64,000 nucleotides of DNA from an uncultured Coriobacteriaceae bacterium (GTDB taxonomy: Bacteria; Actinomycetota; Coriobacteriia; Coriobacteriales; Atopobiaceae), in NCBI GenBank assembly GCA_902793195.1, contig CADBCS010000004.1, positions 38,417 to 102,416 of the forward strand, read 5' to 3'. The notes under the pieces were generated by a model. It was not told the origin of the DNA and did no database searches. It was given only the letters and a program-made list of their open reading frames with translations. Both the position numbers and the translations under genes were made by a program. Below, in pieces: positions 22,301 through 28,776 of the stretch; positions within the stretch are counted from its first letter, which is position 1; every line of letters starts with the position of its first letter.

Positions 22301-25300
22301 AAAGTAGTAGGGCTCGAAGCCGTCAACCACCTTGTTTCGTCCGTCAGAGTCGTTGATCGTGTAGAATGGCGCGAGCAGCTTGGTATCGAAGTAGTCGTGA
22401 ATGGTGTTGTTGGCAGAAGTGACGTTTCGCAGCTCAAGCTCGAAGTAGTACACGGGAAGCTCGACGCCGTCCACCGTGCGCGTGCCCACCTGCTTGAGCG
22501 ACTTGTTCACACCAACACCGGCCACGGTAACGCTGGCGGGCGCCTCGAGCGTTTTGGTCCTTACCTGGTTGGTGTGCGTCTCGAGATAGCTGTTCTTGGC
22601 TGCCGCCGCAAGCCACTCGTCGTCGATAGCCGTGCGGAGTTTAACGGTTATGGTGCGGGCAGCGCCGCTGGCAAGGCCGGCGTCCGTGCCGTTTTTGGTA
22701 AAGCTGATGCTGGCCTTGTGGTCGGCCCCCTCGGTGACGGACCAGGTCTCGTCGCCTCGCAGACCCGCTACGGTGACCTTGTACTTCTTGCTGTTGGCAT
22801 CACCTGCCACAGCCCTGCGGTGGCTGTCGGAGTCGTCCTCGGCATCGGCCTTGGCCAGCGTGTCGTAGACCTGGTGGCCACTGATCCACTGGCCACCAGG
22901 AAGGATGTCGGTGAGGTTGACGTCGTCGGCAGACCAGTCGGTGGCGCTCTGCGGAAGGGTCAGCGTAATGGTCCAGGCAATTTCCTTGTTCTCGTAGTCG
23001 ATGTTGTCTGCCGTCTTGAAGAGCTTCTCCTCACCTTCGGTGGGAGTCCAGATGCCCGTTCCCGTGCTCTGCTTGTCGCCGTCGGTCACCACGGTGTTGT
23101 TGACGGTTATTTGGGTGTGGGCACCGTCGGTGCCCGTGACCTTTGCCTGATAGGTCACCACATAGGTGTAGTTTCCGGTATCGGATGCGGGGGTGTGGTA
23201 CTCGAACTTGTTGTCTGCGGTCTTGGTTACGGAATTGCCGTGCGTACCGGTCTGTCCCCACGCGATCGTCTCGGTGTATGCGGCCGTGGTGCTGCCCTTT
23301 GGATAGGCCGTAACGGTAATGCCTGTGGTTCCCTCAAATGTGAGGTGGTCGCCCAGCGTGTCTGTCATCGAATGGGATGCGCCACTCACTGAAGCGTCCT
23401 CGTTAAAGGTAAAGCTGCAGTCAAAGGTCTTGCCGTCCTCGTTGAGGGTCATACCATCCTTGCGGATCTTTGGCGTGTAGTCGATGGTGGTCTGCACCGT
23501 GGTGGTGTCGTGTTCTGGCTTGTACTCATTCCACACCTCAACGGTGTTGGTGCCAGTCTCCACCTGTACGTTCTTGCCATCCTTGAGCTCTGCGGGAATC
23601 TTCGTTGGGTCGATATTCGCGTCGTAGGTAAACGTGATGACCTCGCCACTTTTCATCGAGGGGATCGTGTAGTCAAAGGTGTTGCCGTTTACGGTCGTGT
23701 TCGAGAACGTAACTGGCTGCCCCGTGCTCGAGTATGCGTGGATGGAACTTGAGTCCAAGCTCAGGGCACCCTTTTGGTCGGTAATGGCGTCCTTAACGTG
23801 TACGTTGGTGCTGTTGCCAGTGGAGACAACGGACACCTGATAATGGACCTTGTTGTTTGCCAGGTCAAAGCTGGCAGACTTGGATGCGGACACGCTGCTG
23901 GAGTTGTCTACGGTAACATGCTTGACGATGTCGCCGCCAAAGCTGACGTCGGTGGTCTCTTCCACGTAGGCGCCATCGAAGCTCACAGAAAAGCGAGCGT
24001 TGTTTGCCGCCGTAAGCTTGTGCCACGCTTCGCTGTTGTCGCTGTTAAAGCGCACCTGCAGTTGGTTGCCCACGATCTGGTACGTGTTGCCGTCGAGCGT
24101 GTAAACGGTGCCGTTGTCGTCGGTAACCTTGATCTTAAAGGTGCTCGGGTTGTCCATCGCAGCAACTTTGAGGTTGGATGGGAGACTGTAGGTCAGCGTG
24201 GAGCCATCGTTTGGGAACTGCGTCGCATCCTCGGCAAACGAAAGGCTGACGCTGTAGGTGTCACCCGCCTTCATCACATAACCGTCGTTGTTTGTGGGAG
24301 CCTGAATGGACGCCGAGGTTATAAAGTCGGCAAGATTGTTCGAGGAGCTGGCCGCATGCAGCAAGCCCGAGTTCTCGTCATCCGTTTGCGGGGTCCCAGA
24401 TGCGTCCTTGGAAGTCCCGTCCGCCGAGTTGGCCCTGTAGCTAAACGCAAAGGCCGAGAAGCTGCTCGTGCTAAAGCGCGCGGTTTCGGCCAAGACCGAC
24501 ACGCTTGCGTCGAGGCGCTCCGCCAAGGGCGTATTGCCCGCCATGGGAAGGTGCGTAACCTCGACCTGCCCCAGCACCGACGCGCCGATCTCGCCTTGCA
24601 GCTGCTGGCCCTTAAACGCAATGGACACGCTCACGCTGCTCTGGCGCGGCTGAACCTCAACGCCGTCCGCCATAAACGCGATGTCGTAGAGCATCGTGTT
24701 CTGCGCCGTGTATGTGGCACCATCTGCGGTGTTGAGCGCGTCGAGGTATGCCGCGTAGGTGGCGTCATCCTGGGTTATGGGGGCAACGCGCAGCGTGGTG
24801 CCAGCCGGAAGGGCACCGCCCCTCTCGAGCGTTGCCGTCGCGGTGAGATACGCGTCCTCGTACGTGAGCATGTCGGCGGTGAGGTTGGTGGTGGTCTTTG
24901 GTGTGGAGACGCCCTGCTGCGTAGACTCGGCGCCGCTTGCATCGTCTGTGCCGGACATGGTTGAGTCGCCGTTGGTTGCCTCCTGCTCGGGCTTCTCGTC
25001 CCCATCCTTTTTTGACTCGTCCTGCTTGGAGTCGTCCTTCTTGGAATCGCTCTTCTTGTCCTTTGCCTCGTCTTTTTTGCCCTTTGTTTGACTGTCCGCC
25101 TGTTTGGGCACAACGCTCATTGCGATGGAACCCGCGCCAAAGTCCACGGCCTCGGCGCCTGCGGCAAAGGAGCCTTGCACGACAAGCTCAAGCTCGAGGT
25201 CGGTAAGGGCAAACAGGGAATCGTATGCGGCTGCCACGTCCTCGGGCGTGCGGTTGTCGGCATCGCGAACCTTCCACGCCACGTGAAGCGTGTTGCCATC

Positions 25301-25969
25301 GACCCACCACGACTCCTTGCCTAGCTCGATGGGCAGGCGCTCGTCGTCGCTATGGTAGAAGGCAAACAGCGCCTCCTTGGCGGCTGGCTGCTCGGCAGCG
25401 GGGACAAATTCCTCGGGTAGGGCAAAGGTCAGCTCGCGATCGTTGGCAAACTGCAGGTCGCCCCTCTCGGCAAACGTGAGCTTGACGGCGTATGCCTCGC
25501 CTTCGTCGACCACATAAGCGCCGTCCTTTTGGTCCGCATCCTCAATGGCCGCGTTAACAATAAAGTCGCCAAGATCCTGGCTGCTGGGAATCTGGGGCTG
25601 CGTGGGCTCGGCGGACTGTCTATCGCCGCCAGACGAGGTGTCTGCAGGCGTCGCGGGTTCCTCCGCGGGCTCGGCAGGGCTCTGCTCCGTGGCGGCGTCG
25701 GTGGCCTCGGCTGCGGGCTCTGTGCTTGGGGCTTCTGCGGGCGCAGAGCCACCCGCATCGTCTGGGTTGTCATCCTGCCCGTCCGTCTCGTTGGGGGTTG
25801 TGGTCTCCTCCGCCGTACCGCTTGGATCCATCACGCCCGCAAGCTCCTCCTGAGCCTCGGCGAGGCCCTGTGCCGGGAACAGGTTGATTACCAATACGAG
25901 GCTTGCGAATATGCTCGCAAGCCTCGTAAGGGGTGAGTCGTACTTATTATATTTTTTCTTTGATATCAT
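10349..25969 (-). CDS. Giant cell-wall-anchored adhesin with about 25 isopeptide-type repeats
   Basis: A 5206-residue secreted surface protein. It has a basic signal peptide (MISKKKYNKYDSPLTRL, then a hydrophobic core to about residue 38) and an acidic Pro/Glu/Ala-rich stretch to about 125. A charged KKDDSKQDESKKDG linker lies near 300. Large N-terminal adhesin-type domains run to about 1490, followed by a SpaA-like domain at about 1500 (SVKLMKYETG ... LPGAVFQLF ... YFLKETKAP). From about 1777 to 5130 I count about 25 repeats of 95-180 residues. Each carries a Lys near its start (GDLxVxKxVVS), VTE in the middle and FTN at its end, the Lys-Glu-Asn triad of self-forming isopeptide bonds in Cna-B-like domains. 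The C-terminus has a Ser/Thr linker, ATAQTGD, a hydrophobic helix and RRRRSG. The ATG at 25969 follows GGAGGAAAC. Probable role: adhesion or a stiff stalk. Confidence 0.93.
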   Translation of the reverse strand: MISKKKYNKYDSPLTRLASIFASLVLVINLFPAQGLAEAQEELAGVMDPSGTAEETTTPNETDGQDDNPDDAGGSAPAEAPSTEPAAEATDAATEQSPAEPAEEPATPADTSSGGDRQSAEPTQPQIPSSQDLGDFIVNAAIEDADQKDGAYVVDEGEAYAVKLTFAERGDLQFANDRELTFALPEEFVPAAEQPAAKEALFAFYHSDDERLPIELGKESWWVDGNTLHVAWKVRDADNRTPEDVAAAYDSLFALTDLELELVVQGSFAAGAEAVDFGAGSIAMSVVPKQADSQTKGKKDEAKDKKSDSKKDDSKQDESKKDGDEKPEQEATNGDSTMSGTDDASGAESTQQGVSTPKTTTNLTADMLTYEDAYLTATATLERGGALPAGTTLRVAPITQDDATYAAYLDALNTADGATYTAQNTMLYDIAFMADGVEVQPRQSSVSVSIAFKGQQLQGEIGASVLGQVEVTHLPMAGNTPLAERLDASVSVLAETARFSTSSFSAFAFSYRANSADGTSKDASGTPQTDDENSGLLHAASSSNNLADFITSASIQAPTNNDGYVMKAGDTYSVSLSFAEDATQFPNDGSTLTYSLPSNLKVAAMDNPSTFKIKVTDDNGTVYTLDGNTYQIVGNQLQVRFNSDNSEAWHKLTAANNARFSVSFDGAYVEETTDVSFGGDIVKHVTVDNSSSVSASKSASFDLANNKVHYQVSVVSTGNSTNVHVKDAITDQKGALSLDSSSIHAYSSTGQPVTFSNTTVNGNTFDYTIPSMKSGEVITFTYDANIDPTKIPAELKDGKNVQVETGTNTVEVWNEYKPEHDTTTVQTTIDYTPKIRKDGMTLNEDGKTFDCSFTFNEDASVSGASHSMTDTLGDHLTFEGTTGITVTAYPKGSTTAAYTETIAWGQTGTHGNSVTKTADNKFEYHTPASDTGNYTYVVTYQAKVTGTDGAHTQITVNNTVVTDGDKQSTGTGIWTPTEGEEKLFKTADNIDYENKEIAWTITLTLPQSATDWSADDVNLTDILPGGQWISGHQVYDTLAKADAEDDSDSHRRAVAGDANSKKYKVTVAGLRGDETWSVTEGADHKASISFTKNGTDAGLASGAARTITVKLRTAIDDEWLAAAAKNSYLETHTNQVRTKTLEAPASVTVAGVGVNKSLKQVGTRTVDGVELPVYYFELELRNVTSANNTIHDYFDTKLLAPFYTINDSDGRNKVVDGFEPYYFAWHTTNPTYGTNIDAVRPVTYVNTADGMDIITTADSMVTDPSSLTGFYPITKIGYYLTVKDEAALRTIQSRAANDGGVYTITTTKNIDGTDYTGTNIAEWNNTIDPAEVTYEYPGIQKKAFKVNEDGTTGEVLVARDINSEDADIFVDFELDINTAASQINNGAPLPDIVDTNTNLSVDITSVKVCDETGAEVTQSQLDAWGLSYDMEGDVLTFKNVPDATHLIIKYRGRVKFDSTGSMGETVSVAFSNTVTMGDYSDKVNKNAHRKNTGAGAAEIYSVKLMKYETGNMSRKLPGAVFQLFNNKQDPSATLGYVIDESNPVKDGSGKVVTFTTDDDGLIEVKGDEDRDGWSIHADRYYFLKETKAPADHKLSDFDYAFKVSSDGTTNYSKYIYHSGDTMSAKNTPGTEMYVQKFWGGGYVPKDTDFVIVQLQQQKLVKNGTGIWESPNGNNQWSDTVLKADGTEYPESFTKVRLDKDNNWEHKFEDLPVFVTVGGEDIKVEYQIKERGINSTSNNADTTTSTAMHDDSNNTSNNQEFTWHYGGTLNARTVTNYPKTGSLRLTKEVTVNDAGTTGTLADGTYNFTVTGKDELSDVQKSVSITIADGRVSEATIDGEAVDGVAQRGYVEIGGLSVGTYVIAEDDQSLDSSMELTSPNNVEVTVEAGKTGEAAALTTFTNNRKLGGLRIVKAITENGGTPTTRGKAKLAGTYDFGVYTDSACSTVATTADGTSCTGSITIDANGSATSTLDFENLPAGTYYVKETGSNNGVTLDATVHTVSVVAGKTASQTVETITNTYDTGSLMIKKNVTVNGVPAAQTSAFGTQASCDGTYTFQIWKGGFKTGTQVARVRITFANGVASEAQYEWIDERTTDGQGKNVSTWHAATIDDQKNVIIPDLVPGTYVVHELEGTNSATGQPYLPAGMYLVGGNGQGGNNKQVTVVAGQTAQVPTAELTNNRDEVGELELSKQVVSKSPALASQTEFTFTVTMYTDAAHGTVDTSISGNYGEMYFDKGVATVKLTGGQTKTAGNLPTGRYYRVTEQSATGWTLDGTTDRDGTITKTKSQVEFTNKLDEGDLEVKKTVASNFATDNNKLFDFTVTLLTSTGARSTLSGTYGTGNTAMTFNNGVASFKLKHGESRKAVGLPASTKYIVEEKGADGFTTTWSGDTGTTAQPGTIVKDQTKSTTATNERSYGDLKVSKELISTAAADTTEFTFKVVLSDTSINGTFGSGATSMKFTNGVATFTLTKGAYKLATGLPAGITYVVTETKAEGYTLTGVTGDMGTISTTQSEAKFENTRDEGGLNIHKRVMSAASSDKSKYYTFKITLYSNSARTVVLNDNNTYGDMKFTNGVAYVLLTDDQSATGTGIPVDTYYTIEEVSTTAETVAATRNLTNKPTDSALFANISDYNKAVVDGSDTALLPVAIADGVVQRGRISTATSSWRYTNTRKTGDLTVSKTLISDAAADKSQDFTFTVKLYKSSTIVDTNVDTSISGKFGDMTFSEGVATVDVKGGASVKAQGLPDGLYYSVTEASTVGFTLTGDVMRTGQVRNTTPSTVVFSNTRETGKIVVSKQVVSDAAADASQTFTFTVKLSDSTINGAYAKNADGTNNTSKPYGATFKDGEATVTVTGSGSATIDNLPTGVEYRVTEDNAPGFALTGITTKVGDGTAANGNSGVVAKADSTVTFTNARETGDLVLTKEVVSKAAADQGAEFELTVKLYGVYTDQTKTIDTTIQNSQDGGVYKYPVVADGNAPIVFSGGIATVVLNKDNNWTASARNLPTGLHYEVTETKMGGVALGEGQLEANGWKLTGVTGTGADLKSGTSVYGKTGSISTVRSVASFTNERQTGKLTISKELFSQQSADKDQTFTFTIKLFKSSDTSDSNIDTGINGTFGGVAFANGVGTVTLKGGASKTIDGLPRGMYYTVAEDTVEGYAMTGVTGENGTIGASEATAVFKNQRKYGGLKFTKAVSGLAAPDQTFTFTLRLKGALDVNGTGFTDQEGQKTYGTYRENNETDKPIAFNSGVATFRIRAGQTVEVQNLPLGVRYTLSENSANGFVTTVDGTKKDGEADATNVGDWYYTMSDGKVSATNYVGEVSEATGDPATFAGPTFTNTHEEGGLIVHKTVASSYDPDKAAEYSFRVELSNKSVTAVDSASATAYSGGYAKIDAGHKVIPFVNGVATFTLKDGDYASITGLPADTLYTVTETSVEGITTTWSDVVSTDEGVNATTDPVDTEGKGMIVANEVATTTATNTREYGRLAVTKQVVSHTPSDKDNAYGFQVTFYTEDPSKTYAEAGHPVVATDITGDAYQLLVYDADGKPVMEGGSQKAVPVTDGVATFSLKDGETAAIAQDENKHLAGLPMGIYYETIETDNHGLSTTTKLGEVKNAAGQPYDNGKIRSTTTSRFTNMQIEGGLSVYKNVNSHVDADKSKTFEFRVTLYTADPTVDEGGKKVLKSEEALKSIKAANINGKYGTDANALVFSGGEATATLKDGEFRYAINLPSNMYYTVMEKRDGEFNVTTSGPVVEDVVANPAWTGEYGQISANGNRSVTVTNTRKAGNLKVTKAPAVAGQQDIVDEYSFTVELEDKTINGTFGDMTFTNGVATFTLGKGESASTNEGTDAEPVYTLPIGLKYRVTETNSYGYSTTWESKTWANNDEGETDPVTYTYRYDQQWEKSDEYSEIDGYPSMYAPVSETRTISWGDGKTSVATNADFADDAQKSWNNGDHSTEWAWRQTDADGKYVGEVLVNAITPEHTDEVTFANTLITGTLGIYKMVDSPVSGDVQKFHFHVQLFDKVADGVYGDMYFENGVGYTVSETGGKGSEGFDLKAGDVVIATGVPKGARYEVTEDASSDFQGSPYNSRNRVGYYMSGEEEIIADAVREAQFPNSTVDWRTLSGYRNMHLTGELRLSKKVESELQSDKEATYTFSVKLADETYASTFAELTYNSDLYDYTPDPSKTYTFANGELNNIQLKDGEYVYFYKDDPSFDGDWKPAKGEHALVPVEEYKGSLLYNEMNGLPRGVNYTITETGNNGLTDTWVGNTGTISTTTLSNAECTNTREGGNLTVSKELVSAAAADKDQAFTFTVKLYTDQGRTQPAKVDGVYGDMTFAGGVATVQLTGGNSATATSLPDGVYYTVTEASATGFTLTGRTSSQATPDDDHLCTDTVAPTDDDAGGSTAPVQEGVWGIIDSTTPSAVTFTNERVRGVLRIGKQVNSEASFDNGREFTFTVRLLDTSINTSGARAAYTPWSPSDKLLVFTNGSATVKLKDGEFASIEGLPTDVGYTVTEDTTTGFEQTGVVTKDIKPITINQEGKPDTITNKRTLGGFKLAKNMVSDYGVDAAEEFAFTIRLFSDATATTPEALTGTYGDVTFANGVASNVTLSQANQWSVSATGLPTDLYYTITEEMTAKQQHNFTLTNPTNGQVFGPITASSQDQDATSVTFTNERIYHGDLVVTKNVVNPVDDDATREFLVKVTMYTDWTRSDVAEDMDTTLATQQEGDKPLEFQDGVAYVLLKSGERASAVELPVGLGYEVAEVTRAEDVPAGISYTPVQSFTPSVSYTVGTTAVTTDEARTIPRDAVTTATVSNSREFVDASVAKVWDEANSSIASDKSVVPPELKVTLNRNGQAYKEVTLNAGNSWTADVSQLPKVDESGVAYTYAWAEQSVDGWSLSGKTYTNNGQAVTEEVTNEAGLLTTLTNTVDVGGLRVTKHFADFDLAALSAEELNDIVFTIADADGKTVRTNTLANFAVATGETDPSWTVEGLPVGTYTVTETNNLKKYNFATTYVVGEGAATTKSASAPVAKGQVAQVNVTNTYTTEKPASLIVKKTVSSSRSQDKTREYAFKVTLDDKTVTGTYGDMKFTKGVATFKLKHGESKKATGLPLNEKDELGYQIAETDTGGLISTMGKPVKSKDGLTHTVTCTNTYTPSTPTTPTSKTTTSGASRIATAQTGDATSLWAVAALVAAGGASTVAGVLRRRRSG

Positions 25970-26082
25970 GTTTCCTCCGCCACTCGTATACATTCTTATT
26001 TATATATCGAGTGCTGATTCGTTACACTTGTGCTACGGATGTACGGTAGGAAACAGACGTTGAAATGTGCCTGAAACACCAA
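25970..26082 (-). promoter_or_regulatory. Upstream region of the giant adhesin gene
   Basis: AT-rich compared with its surroundings. A TATATAAATA stretch at about 25995-26005, read on the minus strand, could be the -10 region of the adhesin promoter. No convincing -35 hexamer is seen. Confidence 0.35.
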
Positions 26083-26234
26083 AGCCGCTCAGGGACAATC
26101 CCTAAGCGGCTGGTTACAGGGGATGGTTTGGACAAGACATGCGACGCGGGGTGCGAGGTCGTCCCGCACTCCAGCCCCAACCCCTATTCGATGGCTCCGG
26201 TAAGATGGGCAATCAGCACGTTCTCGGGCGCCTC
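26083..26234. repeat. 152-bp direct repeat, copy A
   Basis: Matches 27195-27346 with six mismatches by eye. It begins with a terminator-like hairpin (AGCCGCTCAGGGA / TCCCTAAGCGGCT, 26083-26111) and ends inside the last codons of the DUF3791-like gene. The two copies bracket the DUF3990/DUF3791 module. Confidence 0.9.
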
Positions 26235-26639
26235 ATAGAAGAAGCTTCCACTGTAGTCTCGCAGGAGGGGGGCTATGGGAGAGCGGAAGGCTTCCATGGT
26301 CGCCTCCACTGGCCCAACGCCGCGTTCACGCATGATGCCAAGCACGAGCCGCTTGTACACCTTCCCCATGTCCCAATGGCTGGGCAACCCATAGGGTGCA
26401 TTCGATGCGCTGTCATCATTGCCCTGCACGATGCCGGCCTCCTCAATATAGCGAGCAGCGACCGATTCGATGTTTTCGCAGTGCAGGACGTCAGCATATT
26501 CAATCATGTGACCAAGTGTCGCTGGCCCCAACGCGCTCACGATAACATCTTCCGTATTGTGTGTAAGTCGTGCGATGTACTCTATAAGCCCGCATGCGTA
26601 GAACAAGTTATTTGCGAGCCGACCTTCTCTACCCTCCAC
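26184..26639 (-). CDS. DUF3791-like protein, partner of the ART-like gene
   Basis: A 151-residue soluble protein. The first 75 residues (NNLFYACGLIEYIARLT ... YADVLHCENIESVAARYIEE) resemble the small DUF3791 domain that commonly accompanies DUF3990 genes; the rest is a helical extension. A GTG start at 26639 is chosen: AGGAGG lies seven bases upstream, inside the end of the DUF3990 gene, and the GTG falls immediately after that gene's TGA, so the two are translationally coupled. An ATG at 26675 would overlap the neighbour without a good ribosome-binding site. The family assignment is moderate. An antitoxin or partner role is inference from coupling only. Confidence 0.7.
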   Translation of the reverse strand: MEGREGRLANNLFYACGLIEYIARLTHNTEDVIVSALGPATLGHMIEYADVLHCENIESVAARYIEEAGIVQGNDDSASNAPYGLPSHWDMGKVYKRLVLGIMRERGVGPVEATMEAFRSPIAPLLRDYSGSFFYEAPENVLIAHLTGAIE

Positions 26640-26641
26640 AA

Positions 26642-27100
26642 TCAGACCTCCTGAGAAGAGACGAATTTGAGACATTTGAGCGATCGTGCGGTACAAAAGG
26701 CCATCTGGTGCGTTGGATATTTGAATTGAGCCAGAACCCAGAATTGGTCCCGAGTGATGACACCATCAAGGTAATCCGCAACGTAGTTCCACACTTGGTC
26801 GTTAGCCATAGGGCCAATCACGATGTCGTAATCATGCGGCTCGCCTGCCCTGCAGGCAGCAATAAAATCGAGCCACTCGTTGGTCATCTCCTTGAACTCC
26901 CGTATGCGCAACGAGGAGTCGATATGCACCCCATATTCGTTAACTACGGACGTGGGGAGACGCCGTGCCCAACGCACAGCCTGCTCTCGAATGACCGTAC
27001 AATAGAACCCGGGGCCAAAGTCCTTTGTAAAGCGGCCAGGTATGATTTTTGGATCGCGGACTTCCGTCGGGCCTCCGTGGAATACCGTCACAGCACCCAT
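26642..27100 (-). CDS. DUF3990 ADP-ribosyltransferase-like protein
   Basis: A 152-residue protein with the DUF3990 pattern, a family placed in the ADP-ribosyltransferase-like superfamily: VFHGGPTEV near the start, FTKDFGPGFYCTVIREQA, a central EWLDFIAACR, the conserved IVIGPMANDQVWNY, and a C-terminal Gln/Phe-rich QMAFCTARSLKCLKF. The ATG at 27100 follows GGAGGTGTTTGC; longer reading-frame extensions upstream lack such a site. It is the first gene of a tight two-gene unit with the DUF3791-like protein. The NAD-binding activity of the family is predicted rather than shown here. A toxin-antitoxin pair is a reasonable hypothesis. Confidence 0.82.
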   Translation of the reverse strand: MGAVTVFHGGPTEVRDPKIIPGRFTKDFGPGFYCTVIREQAVRWARRLPTSVVNEYGVHIDSSLRIREFKEMTNEWLDFIAACRAGEPHDYDIVIGPMANDQVWNYVADYLDGVITRDQFWVLAQFKYPTHQMAFCTARSLKCLKFVSSQEV

Positions 27101-27194
27101 GCAAACACCTCCACAAAGTACTTTACCCCAACACGATCGTCGGTCGATGCTTGCGTGGCCCTCATCCAGACAATACGCAGCACAGGAGAAGACC

Positions 27195-27346
27195 AGCCGC
27201 TCGGGGACAATCCCTAAGCGGCTGGTTACAGGGGATGCTTTCGACGAGAAATGCGACGCGGGGTGCGAGGTCGTCCCGCACTCCAGCCCCAAACCCTATT
27301 CGATGGCTCCGGTAAGATGGGCAATCAGCACGTTCTCGGGCGCCTC
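27195..27346. repeat. 152-bp direct repeat, copy B, with a remnant 3' end of a DUF3791-like gene
   Basis: Offset 1112 bp from copy A. On the minus strand it still encodes the C-terminal APENVLIAHLTGAIE and stop codon of the DUF3791-like gene, but nothing upstream. It is therefore a gene remnant or the scar of a duplication, and also carries the same terminator-like hairpin. Confidence 0.88.
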
Positions 27347-27425
27347 CGGGCAAACGCCGTCGTATCTTACGTACGTACATGCTGTAAGATGCAAGAGTAA
27401 GCAAATCAGGCGCAAAGGAAACACC

Positions 27426-28172
27426 GTGGCCAAACGTGACGTCCAGATTCTCAACATCCTCATTACCGAGCAAAAGATCGACGTGTCATCGCTCGCGCAA
27501 CGTCTGGGCGTCTCGGAGGTCACAACTCGCAAGGATCTTGACGCCCTGCAGGCCAAGGGTCTCGTTTTGCGAGAGCATGGCTATGCCACGCTCTCCAACC
27601 CCAACTACGTAGGCGGTCGTCTTGCCTACCACTACGAAGAGAAGCTGCAGATTGCACGCACCGCGGCCGATCTTGTGCCAGACGGCGCCACCATAATGAT
27701 CGAGAGCGGCAGCTGCTGCACGTTGCTCGCGCGCAACCTCGCCGACACCAAGACCGACGTCACCATAGTCACCAACAGCGCCTTTATTGCCGACTATGTG
27801 CGAGGTAGCGTGAACGTGACCGCAATCCTGCTGGGCGGCACCTACCAGCGCGACAGCCAGGTGCTGGTTGGCCCCCTCGTGCGCACGTGCGCGCAGGAGT
27901 TCTACGTCGATCGTCTCTTTATTGGCGCCGACGGCTGGGTGGAAGGCATCGGCCCCACCAATGCCGACCAGATGCGTGCCGATGCCGTTCGTTCCATGTC
28001 GGAGTCCGCCGCGGAGGTCGTGGTTCTCACCGAATCCGAGAAGTTCGGCCATCGTGGAGCAGTGCCCATGCGTCTGCCGGGCAAGCGTCTCTCGCTGGTC
28101 ACCGACGCGAACATTCCGCAGGAATGGCGCGACTCCCTGGCACGTGACGGCGTGGAGGTCTCCATCGCCTAG
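27426..28172 (+). CDS. DeoR/GlpR-family transcriptional regulator
   Basis: A 248-residue repressor-type regulator. The N-terminal winged helix reads VSSLAQRLGVSEVTTRKDLDAL, the DeoR signature (residues about 18-40). The C-terminal sugar-phosphate-binding domain contains IMIESGSCCTLLAR, VTNSAFIADYV, LLGGTYQRDSQVLVG and FIGADGW, the usual DeoRC motifs. The GTG start at 27426 follows AAAGGAAACACC. Members usually sense a phosphorylated sugar. The nearest sugar-metabolism genes are the glycyl radical enzyme, its activase and the aldolase 1-6 kb downstream, which are candidate targets. Confidence 0.9.
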   Translation: MAKRDVQILNILITEQKIDVSSLAQRLGVSEVTTRKDLDALQAKGLVLREHGYATLSNPNYVGGRLAYHYEEKLQIARTAADLVPDGATIMIESGSCCTLLARNLADTKTDVTIVTNSAFIADYVRGSVNVTAILLGGTYQRDSQVLVGPLVRTCAQEFYVDRLFIGADGWVEGIGPTNADQMRADAVRSMSESAAEVVVLTESEKFGHRGAVPMRLPGKRLSLVTDANIPQEWRDSLARDGVEVSIA

Positions 28173-28285
28173 AAGAAGGTGTCGAATCCCTCGTCAAACA
28201 GCTCCGTCCTAACGGGATATATTATATGGGCATGGACACGCTACACAGCGCAGGTTACGAGCGCGCAAGCGAGAAGGGATACGCC

Positions 28286-28750
28286 ATGTCAAAGAACATC
28301 CAGACGATGGAGCGGTTCGTGGAGGCGCAGAACAACCACGACTCCGCGGCGGTGGTCGCGTGCTTCGCCCCGGACTTCCGTCGCAAGTCCGCCGAGACCG
28401 GTTGGGAGGAGATGGGCGCAGGCAACTACGCCGACATGTCCGATCGCTACTGGGCGGCCTTCCCCGACACCCACTTTAAGGTGGAACACCTCCTCGAGGA
28501 CGGCGACTTCGTGTTTTTGCAGTACATGGAAACCGGCACGTGGACGGGCGTGTGGGAGATGCCAGGCGGCATTTCGATTCCTCCCCAGAACACGCCGTAC
28601 GAGTCGCGCGGCATCATCACGTGCACCATGGATGAGAACGGCCTCATTCGCAGGTACTGCTATCACCACGAGGGCGGGTTCGTAAAGGCGTATCCCATTC
28701 TCGCCCAAATGACCGTGCGCACGATGAACAAGGATGCCGATCAGGGCTAG
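28286..28750 (+). CDS. SnoaL/NTF2-like protein
   Basis: A 154-residue single-domain protein with the cone-shaped NTF2-like pattern: an N-terminal helix (TMERFVEAQNNHDSAAVVACF), FPDTHFKVEHLLEDGDFV, then alternating strands ending EGGFVKAYPI. It resembles the SnoaL-like ester cyclase / polyketide cyclase group, but this fold is also used for binding proteins and the catalytic residues cannot be confirmed. The ATG at 28286 follows GAGAAGGGA; an ATG at 28226 lacks a site. It is convergent with the activase gene (26-nt gap). Confidence 0.78.
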   Translation: MSKNIQTMERFVEAQNNHDSAAVVACFAPDFRRKSAETGWEEMGAGNYADMSDRYWAAFPDTHFKVEHLLEDGDFVFLQYMETGTWTGVWEMPGGISIPPQNTPYESRGIITCTMDENGLIRRYCYHHEGGFVKAYPILAQMTVRTMNKDADQG

Positions 28751-28776
28751 GTTCGTCTCCCAGGTGCGCTCGGTCG

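Noticed and set aside
10544-24964. Very long plus-strand open frames opposite the giant adhesin (742, 1222, 862, 903 and 396 codons)
   Set aside because: They are antisense to one continuous well-structured protein, share its codon periodicity, have compositions rich in His/Arg/Gly/Val and no recognisable domains or ribosome-binding sites. They are shadows of the real gene.
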